A DNA stretch of 64,000 bases, taken from Sphingomonas telluris (lineage in GTDB: Bacteria > Pseudomonadota > Alphaproteobacteria > Sphingomonadales > Sphingomonadaceae). Made by a program: the position numbers and the translations under genes. The notes under the pieces are model-generated. The model was not told the DNA's origin. It was given only the letters and a program-made list of their open reading frames with translations, and did no database searches. Where the stretch lies: the NCBI RefSeq assembly GCF_022568775.1, contig NZ_JAKZHW010000001.1:1240001-1304000 (forward strand), read 5' to 3'. The stretch's first letter is position 1; the number at the start of each line of letters is the position of its first letter. Of this stretch, positions 58,931-64,000 are shown piece by piece.

Positions 58931-59566
58931 TCAATTCCTGAGATAGCTTTCGGCAAGAAACTCGTCGGCGCGGATTGCCAGCTCCGTGCGGCTACCCACG
59001 CCCAGCTTCTCGAAGACGTTGTGCAGGTACACCTTGATGGTCCCTTCCGTGACCCCGAGCTTCTCAGCGATCTCGCGATTGCGCAGGCCCTGGCGGACGA
59101 GGTTGATCAGCTCTCTCTCGCGGGGTGAAAGCGCCGGCCCTTCCCGGTCTGCGAACATCTGAGAGATGCGCTTCGTCCGCTCAACCAGCTCAGGATCCTG
59201 CCACCGGCCACCTTTGCTGACGCGCTCCAGGCAGTCCAGCAGGTAAGCGGGATCGGAATTCTTCAACACCATGCCCTGAACCTTCAACGACCGGGCCTCG
59301 ATCAAAGAGGCGTCGTCGATCGCCGCGGTGAGAAGGACGACCCGGAGCTTCTGGCCGTCCGATCGGACGCGCCGCAGGACATCCATTCCCGTGCCGCCGG
59401 GCATCTGTAGGTCCAACAGGAGGATGTCCGGATCGAGCTGCTCGACCTTCTGAAGTGCCTCCTCTCCGGTGGCTGCCTGCCCGACGATCTCGAACGCCGT
59501 GCCTCGCAGCAGCGCCTCAATCGCGGTTCGAATCATCGGGTGGTCGTCGGCCAGCAAGATGCGCAT
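58931..59566 (-). CDS. NarL/FixJ-type response regulator
   Basis: 211 residues from the ATG at 59566, which overlaps the kinase stop in an ATGA. The receiver domain has ILLADDHP, D52 in LLLDLQMPGG and VLLTAA; the C-terminal LuxR-type helix-turn-helix is LSPRERELINLVRQGLRNREIAEKLGVTEGTIKVYLHNVFEKL. It forms a two-component system with the coupled kinase. The target genes are unknown. Confidence 0.93.
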   Translation of the reverse strand: MRILLADDHPMIRTAIEALLRGTAFEIVGQAATGEEALQKVEQLDPDILLLDLQMPGGTGMDVLRRVRSDGQKLRVVLLTAAIDDASLIEARSLKVQGMVLKNSDPAYLLDCLERVSKGGRWQDPELVERTKRISQMFADREGPALSPRERELINLVRQGLRNREIAEKLGVTEGTIKVYLHNVFEKLGVGSRTELAIRADEFLAESYLRN

Positions 59567-61269
59567 CACTGGAGCTTTCCACTTAGTGGCAACGAAACGG
59601 AAATGCGGGTCACGCCCATCCCACGTGTAACATCGAGCGCACCTCCGGCGAGCTTGACGCGCTCACTTAAAGTCCACGGCATTTCACCGCCGATCGTGGA
59701 CTTCGGGTAAGGCGAGCCATCGTTGATGAAGTCTAGCAGTAATTCATCCGGCCTGCTTCGCAACTTGATCGAGACGGTCTTAGCGCCCGCGTGGCGTACG
59801 GCGTTGGCAACAGCCTCCCGCGTCAGGTGCTGGGCTTCCAACTGCAGCCGCGTGGGGACGACCATATCGGTCGTGTCCGACTTGAAGTCGCAAGACACGT
59901 TCCACTGCTTTGCAAGGCGGCCGGACAAGATTCGCAAATCCTTGGCGAGGTCCTTGACCCCGATCTTAGGTGCGCTGCGCAAGGCCGCGATGAAGGACCG
60001 CAGCTCGCCCTGTTCCTGCAGCATCATCTGCTTCAGATGATTCAGCTCGGGTTCCAGGTTGCGTCCCGAGGCATGGTCGCGCTTGAGCGCTTCAAGCCTG
60101 AACGCGGCGCCGGCAAGGAACTGCACCACGCTATCATGAAGGTCGCGAGCCAGCGCAAGCCGAGACCGTGCCTCGGCGCTTTCCTCGACAGCCATCATCA
60201 GGGCGTGCCTGTCGATATGCGCCGCGACATCGAGCGCGATCTGGTCGCCTAGGTCGATATGATCGGTGGAAAGGTTCGGCAGGTCCTCGAGGAAGAGCTC
60301 GCCCTCTCCTGCCCCTGTCCGGACAGGAATAGCGATCCCCTGCCCGAGCTCGAGAGGTGCAGCCGCCTTCGATCGAATGAGCATGCGAGCCGCGGGTGCG
60401 TAGAGGTTCCGGCTCTCGTCGCGCCTCAAGGCGCGGTCCTTGGGCAGGTCGTAAAGGAACGAGCGCTCGACCGCATCCTGGAAGAGGCGCCCCTTTATGC
60501 GAACAGCAGTCATTTCGCCGTGGCGAACGATGAGCGCGTCGGCATCGCCCGGCCCCTGCTCCCGCCATATGAGGATTCCCCGGCTCGCGCCGAGAATGGA
60601 CATGGCCGTCCTCAGGCTCGTTTCCAGCGGCGACTGGTCCAGCGCGGGATCGGCGAAGCTGCCCTCGTTCCGAGTGAGCGCTCCTGACCTCCACTGGTTC
60701 ACGCCGAACCAGATCAGGATCAACGAAAGGATCACGAGGTGGCCCGTCCGGATCGCGAACGGCCGGAATGCGACGTGCGCAACCGAGCCCGAAATGATGA
60801 TGCCTGCGATGAGGTACAGAATGGACAGGAGCAGCGCAGTCAGCGCCGTCGCGCGCCAACCCCATCGGATCGCCGACGACAGCAGCAGGAACATGAAGAA
60901 GGTAAGAAAGGGGCTCGCATAGCCCTCTGTGAGCGCCGCGAGCAGAGTGAAGACGACGATGTCGATCGCATGCGCCGGGCCGGCCAGCTTTGCATCGAGC
61001 CACCAATCGTCCCAGGTGAACGCGACGATTGCCAGCGAGAAGGCTACGTATCCTGCCATCAGCGTATAGGTGACCGCCGGCGCCAGGTGCGGTTGGGTCA
61101 CATCCAACCAGATGACGAGCACGAACAGGGTCGCCAGCATGTAGCGACCGATCGCGATTACGCGTCCGGACGGAAGGTGCAGTCCCCGTCTCACAATACG
61201 ACCGTAGCGTAGCGAGTGGACGTCGCACAGGGCCTCTACAGCCCCGCTCCATGAGGGCACAGTTCCCAA
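59566..61269 (-). CDS. NarX/DegS-type sensor histidine kinase
   Basis: 567 residues if the TTG at 61269 is used; the start is uncertain (a GTG three codons later is possible, neither has a good ribosome site). The N-terminus has about six transmembrane segments, then a GAF-like region (about 240-370), the HisKA_3 motif LALARDLHDSVVQFLAGAAF with the phospho-accepting His, and an ATPase with EAVANAVRHAGA and GMGVTRI. It is coupled to the NarL-type regulator by a 4-bp overlap. Confidence 0.88.
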   Translation of the reverse strand: MGTVPSWSGAVEALCDVHSLRYGRIVRRGLHLPSGRVIAIGRYMLATLFVLVIWLDVTQPHLAPAVTYTLMAGYVAFSLAIVAFTWDDWWLDAKLAGPAHAIDIVVFTLLAALTEGYASPFLTFFMFLLLSSAIRWGWRATALTALLLSILYLIAGIIISGSVAHVAFRPFAIRTGHLVILSLILIWFGVNQWRSGALTRNEGSFADPALDQSPLETSLRTAMSILGASRGILIWREQGPGDADALIVRHGEMTAVRIKGRLFQDAVERSFLYDLPKDRALRRDESRNLYAPAARMLIRSKAAAPLELGQGIAIPVRTGAGEGELFLEDLPNLSTDHIDLGDQIALDVAAHIDRHALMMAVEESAEARSRLALARDLHDSVVQFLAGAAFRLEALKRDHASGRNLEPELNHLKQMMLQEQGELRSFIAALRSAPKIGVKDLAKDLRILSGRLAKQWNVSCDFKSDTTDMVVPTRLQLEAQHLTREAVANAVRHAGAKTVSIKLRSRPDELLLDFINDGSPYPKSTIGGEMPWTLSERVKLAGGALDVTRGMGVTRISVSLPLSGKLQ

Positions 61270-61301
61270 TCTAACCAGCTAACTTTCGATAGCTTGGCCC
61301 A

Positions 61302-61332
61302 ACCCGGTGCATCGTTAACCTTTGCACCGGGT
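61302..61332 (+). ncRNA. Hairpin of a possible small RNA (first element)
   Basis: ACCCGGTGCA (61302-61311) and TGCACCGGGT (61323-61332) are perfect complements. Followed 18 bases later by a terminator on the same strand with no gene before it; see the finding on tandem sRNA candidates. Confidence 0.4.
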
Positions 61333-61349
61333 GACACACCCTTTCCTCG

Positions 61350-61396
61350 AAGGAGGAGCACGAGCGCCCCGGCCCGTGCTCCTCCTTATTCTTTTG
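61350..61396 (+). terminator. Rho-independent terminator, plus strand, with no upstream gene
   Basis: AAGGAGGAGCACG (61350-61362) pairs perfectly with CGTGCTCCTCCTT (61375-61387), then ATTCTTTTG. The stem itself contains an anti-Shine-Dalgarno stretch. The only gene nearby is the kinase, on the other strand. Confidence 0.8.
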
Positions 61397-61431
61397 CGCG
61401 TTTCGCATGATCTGAACCCGCCGTGACAAGC

Positions 61432-61474
61432 GAAGGCGGCCCGACAACATGAAGTTGTGGACCGCCTTCTTTTT
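61432..61474 (+). terminator. Second Rho-independent terminator, plus strand
   Basis: GAAGGCGG (61432-61439) and CCGCCTTC (61462-61469) with an inner ACAAC/GTTGT pair, followed by TTTTT. It lies 36 bp after the first one, so an sRNA or leader of the next gene ends here. Confidence 0.75.
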
Positions 61475-61658
61475 GGGCCCGCGCCCTGAGTTGTCGCGAC
61501 TCGTTGGGGCGAACCCACTCGCATCTTTATCTGCGGCCGGGAATGTCCATAGTTATCGTAAGTTATCTGATTTTTGGTGTCCTAAAATTTAACAGCCGTT
61601 CGCTTGCCAACTTATGTAAGTGAGCTAAGCTTTGCCTCACCGGGCAGAGCGGGGGCTC

Positions 61659-62273
61659 ATGGTTCCAGCTGTTTTTGTGATCGACGATTTCCTGCGCAAT
61701 GCCGAGGAAGTGCGTCGGCAAGCCCTCGCACTCGAATACATGATCGGCGGACGGTATCCCGGCCTCAACTCGAAGCAGAAGCTTCGGATCGAAGGGCTCG
61801 ACGAGATCGTGTCGATGTTAGTCCGCGAGCCTGTGCGGGCTCCATGGACGAACGATTTCTCACATGGCAGCTGCCGGATCGCGCTGGCATCCGACGAGCA
61901 GCAAGCGCGAATCCATATCGACCAAAGTCATTGGTCCGGTATTCTCTACCTCAGCCGCCCGGAGGACTGCCAAGGCGGGACCGAATTCTTCCGCCACAAG
62001 CGCACCAATACCGACCGCGTCCCCATGGACACGGAAAGCCTGAAGGCCATCGGCTACTCCAGCTACGAAGAGCTGCAACACGATATCCTGGACAAGGACG
62101 CGCTTGACCGTTCGCAATGGGAACACACGATGACCGTGCCCATGCGTTTCAACCGGCTGGTGCTGCTTCAGCCTCACTATTGGCACACGGCCGGCCCTGG
62201 CTTCGGCGACAGTCTGGAAAACGGAAGACTCATCTACCTGATGTTCTTCCTGCGGGGTCAACCGCAGAGCTGA
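61659..62273 (+). CDS. DUF6445-family protein, 2-oxoglutarate/Fe(II) oxygenase-like
   Basis: 204 residues from the ATG at 61659. The family belongs to the cupin-like prolyl-hydroxylase fold: VIDDFLRNAEEVRRQAL at the start, ARIHIDQSHWSGILYLSRP (H-x-D metal ligands), and PHYWHTAGPGFGDS with the distal His, which together resemble an Fe(II) site. DUF6445 is frequently encoded with flavin-dependent halogenases; here the halogenase is 14 kb away. The reaction is unknown. Confidence 0.8.
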   Translation: MVPAVFVIDDFLRNAEEVRRQALALEYMIGGRYPGLNSKQKLRIEGLDEIVSMLVREPVRAPWTNDFSHGSCRIALASDEQQARIHIDQSHWSGILYLSRPEDCQGGTEFFRHKRTNTDRVPMDTESLKAIGYSSYEELQHDILDKDALDRSQWEHTMTVPMRFNRLVLLQPHYWHTAGPGFGDSLENGRLIYLMFFLRGQPQS

Positions 62274-62285
62274 TCCACCGCCAAG

Positions 62286-62305
62286 TCATTGCGGACATTG
62301 GGTGC
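62286..62305. repeat. Possible short remnant of the palindromic repeat
   Basis: TCATTGCGGACATTGGGTGC resembles the GCGGAC half-unit, but no mate is seen; it may be chance. Confidence 0.35.
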
Positions 62306-62327
62306 GGGCTGGCATACAGACCTCGTC

Positions 62328-63200
62328 ATGGCTCAGACAGTCTTCATCCAGGCCAACGCCCGCCAGATGCTGGGCGCGCGCATTTCGGCGTACAGCTACA
62401 AGCGCAACGCGGCGAAGCCCGGCAGCTTCGACGTCCGCATCCTCGACACGGCTGAGCATCCGCGCCTGATGAAGACCGGTCAAACGATCCTGCGGGGCGG
62501 TCACGTCCGCCCGTGGGATCCGGACGACCTGCAAAGCTTCACGCCGCTGCGCTTCTATCCGCCTCAGGCGATGGGCTTCCAAACTCGGGCGGTCGTTACC
62601 GACCCGGACATCTTCGCAGCCGGAGACGTCGGCGAGCTGTTCTCGCGCGATCTGGATGGCAAGCCGATCTGGGCGGTGCCGCGCCCCGGCCACAACAATC
62701 AGGCGAACTACGTCGCTACCTCAGTCATGCTGCTCGACTGCGCGCAGCTTCGGCACTGGGACTTCGACAAGGATCTCGACGATCTCTTTGCTCATCGTTT
62801 CGATTACGTCGACTGGATCGAGTTGAAGCGGGAGCCGGCATCGTCGATCGGTCACCTCGAGCCCGAGTGGAACGACTTCGATCGGCTGACCCCGCAGACG
62901 AAACTGCTTCACACGACCAAGCGCCGGACGCAGCCGTGGAAAACGGGGCTTCCGGTCGATTACACATTGCGCGAGCGCGGCCCGCTCGACTTCTTCAGGC
63001 GCCTGCGGTTTCAGCGCTACGAACGCCATCCGGACCCGCGCCAGGAAGCACTCGTCTATTCGCTGCTGGCTGAGATGGTCGATGCCGGTCTCGTGACAAA
63101 GCAGGAGCTGGTGCAGGAAATGGCGGCGAACCACATCCGCCACGATTCCCTGCAGGTCATCGAGAGGTGGCGGGGCTGGCAGCTGAAGGATGCGGCCTAA
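62328..63200 (+). CDS. Glycosyltransferase family 8-like protein
   Basis: 290 residues. The segment AVVTDPDIFAAGDVGELFSRDLDGKPIWAV is a good match to the GT8 pattern in which D-x-D ligands are followed by D...EL (TDPDIF...GDV.ELF), and VATSVMLLDCAQL follows, as in GT-A folds. It has no signal. The start could also be a TTG 39 bp upstream. It might modify a surface glycan or glycogenin-like acceptor; this is not shown. It follows the DUF6445 gene by 54 bp and its end overlaps the convergent gene by 44 bp. Confidence 0.65.
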   Translation: MAQTVFIQANARQMLGARISAYSYKRNAAKPGSFDVRILDTAEHPRLMKTGQTILRGGHVRPWDPDDLQSFTPLRFYPPQAMGFQTRAVVTDPDIFAAGDVGELFSRDLDGKPIWAVPRPGHNNQANYVATSVMLLDCAQLRHWDFDKDLDDLFAHRFDYVDWIELKREPASSIGHLEPEWNDFDRLTPQTKLLHTTKRRTQPWKTGLPVDYTLRERGPLDFFRRLRFQRYERHPDPRQEALVYSLLAEMVDAGLVTKQELVQEMAANHIRHDSLQVIERWRGWQLKDAA

Positions 63201-63801
63201 GGGGGCGGAAGCGGCTTAGTCCAATCAGGAATGCTGCCACGAGCGCGAACGCACAGAGCAGCAAGACGATACTCACGAACAATTCGATGGGCGACTGCAT
63301 GGCAGGGTCCAAAAACCAGTAGGGATACCAGCCGTTGAATGCGCCGCGCGCCAGTGAGTAGGCCGCATAAATTGGCGCGGGCAGAATGGCCCACTTGATG
63401 TCGCGCCACTCTAGCCCGGCGGGCGGAGCGACGATCCAAAGCACGAACCAAAGCAGCGGCGTCGTGTCGTGCAAAAGGACGTCGGAGACCTTTTGCCATC
63501 CGCTTGGGCTCCACAAGCCGCGAAGCGCTATCGAATAGACCAGTCCGACGATCAGAATGCACGTCGCCGCCGTCAGCCGCGAACGCGAGCTGGAAAGCAG
63601 GTCTCCCCGGCCCAACACCCATGACGTCGCTACCAACGCTGCACCGAGGTTCGTGAGGATCGTGAAGTAGCCGAGATAGCGCCATAGGCCAGCTGCGAAC
63701 CCCAGGCCGCGGACAAGGATCGCCAGCTGCAAAGCGAGCCCGGCCCACCCAGCGGCTGCGGCGATCCCCGCAATCGCCCTGCCCCAATATGCGCGCTGCA
63801 T
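63157..63801 (-). CDS. Pr6Pr-family membrane protein
   Basis: 214 residues with six hydrophobic segments. The family name comes from the conserved six-TM layout with YFTILTNLGAALVATSW and HDTTPLLWFVLWIV (HDxTP-type) near the third and fourth helices. Function unknown. Its 3' end overlaps the GT8-like gene on the opposite strand by 44 bp. Confidence 0.8.
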   Translation of the reverse strand: MQRAYWGRAIAGIAAAAGWAGLALQLAILVRGLGFAAGLWRYLGYFTILTNLGAALVATSWVLGRGDLLSSSRSRLTAATCILIVGLVYSIALRGLWSPSGWQKVSDVLLHDTTPLLWFVLWIVAPPAGLEWRDIKWAILPAPIYAAYSLARGAFNGWYPYWFLDPAMQSPIELFVSIVLLLCAFALVAAFLIGLSRFRPLRPHPSAASPATSR

Positions 63802-63868
63802 GTGCGCACTGTATCAGCGGAGCAGATGCTCGTCTTCCAATGCTCCCAGACCTCTGTAAGCGGCAGTG

Positions 63869-64000
63869 ATGGACATCCGCGATAATCCCCAAAAGCAGCG
63901 CTTCGAAGCACTCCTGGCGGACGGCGCAGTCGCCGTCGCGGAATACCGGCTGTCTCCGGGGAAGATCATTTTCACGCATACCGAGGTGCCGCCGGAGCAC
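63869..64000 (+). CDS. NATD1/YidJ-type small N-acetyltransferase, 5' part (cut by window edge)
   Basis: 44 codons from the ATG at 63869 to the edge: MDIRDNPQKQRFEALLADGA followed by VAVAEYRLSPGKIIFTHTEVPPE. The N-terminus D.....RFE....G..A...Y and the FTHTEVP motif are diagnostic of the small GCN5-like NATD1 group, whose acyl-CoA-binding part lies beyond the window. Confidence 0.8.
   Translation, partial: MDIRDNPQKQRFEALLADGAVAVAEYRLSPGKIIFTHTEVPPEH

Overview
The window looks like a chromosomal piece of a Sphingomonadales alphaproteobacterium (Sphingomonas/Sphingomicrobium type). The evidence is the high GC content, a PEPxxWA-CTERM protein, SWIB, DUF2383 and tryptophan-halogenase genes, a circularly permuted two-piece tmRNA whose tag reads ANDNEALAIAA, and an intergenic palindromic repeat of a kind I associate with sphingomonads. 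I found no rRNA, tRNA, CRISPR array, insertion sequence or phage structural module. This assignment is inference from gene content, not from a marker-gene search.

Region by region. 0-2.3 kb: isovaleryl-CoA dehydrogenase (cut by the window edge) divergent from a thiolase, i.e. leucine/acyl-CoA catabolism, then a small lipoprotein. 2.3-9.4 kb: mostly minus strand. It holds an XRE regulator plus membrane protein pair with a palindromic operator; a four-gene unit (nitronate-monooxygenase-like enzyme, SH3 protein, secreted RidA-like protein, LprI-like protein); two Gly/Tyr-rich surface proteins; nadC; and a metallophosphoesterase. 9.4-18 kb: an APH-like phosphotransferase, a PEP-CTERM protein, a tightly coupled LemA-TPM-TPM-TPM-Nudix operon, mscL, a secreted amidohydrolase and a lipoprotein. 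18.0-18.4 kb: ssrA on the minus strand. 18.4-26.4 kb: Nudix, SWIB and LD-carboxypeptidase genes, then small accessory genes separated by copies of the palindromic repeat, including DUF2182/DUF1326/CorA, a DUF1254/DUF1214 protein and small membrane or secreted proteins.

26.6-49.8 kb: a deviant N-acyl-D-amino-acid deacylase, a Mur ligase, a 5'(3')-deoxyribonucleotidase, a LytS/LytTR two-component system, a dicarboxylate symporter with an exported methyltransferase, two tandem exported TonB-C-like paralogues, a Tat-exported amine oxidase, a DUF2383 protein, a cupredoxin, a HerA-like ATPase, a CPA2 antiporter, a Phd/VapC toxin-antitoxin pair, a flavin-dependent halogenase and a J-like membrane protein without HPD. 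49.8-50.5 kb is an unexplained non-coding stretch with a minus-strand terminator. 50.5-64 kb: a UvrD/PcrA helicase, repeat copies with small genes, a terminase-small-subunit-like protein, several envelope lipoproteins, a second XRE regulator with a perfect operator palindrome, a PilZ protein, a NarL-type two-component system, tandem candidate sRNAs, a DUF6445 oxygenase-like protein, a GT8-like protein, a Pr6Pr membrane protein and the start of a small acetyltransferase.

Most of the window is ordinary chromosome. The parts that most deserve a second look are the palindromic repeat family, which carries the stop codons of several flanking genes; the non-coding 49.8-50.5 kb region; the tandem terminators at 61.3-61.5 kb; and several enzymes that lack their family's signature residues.
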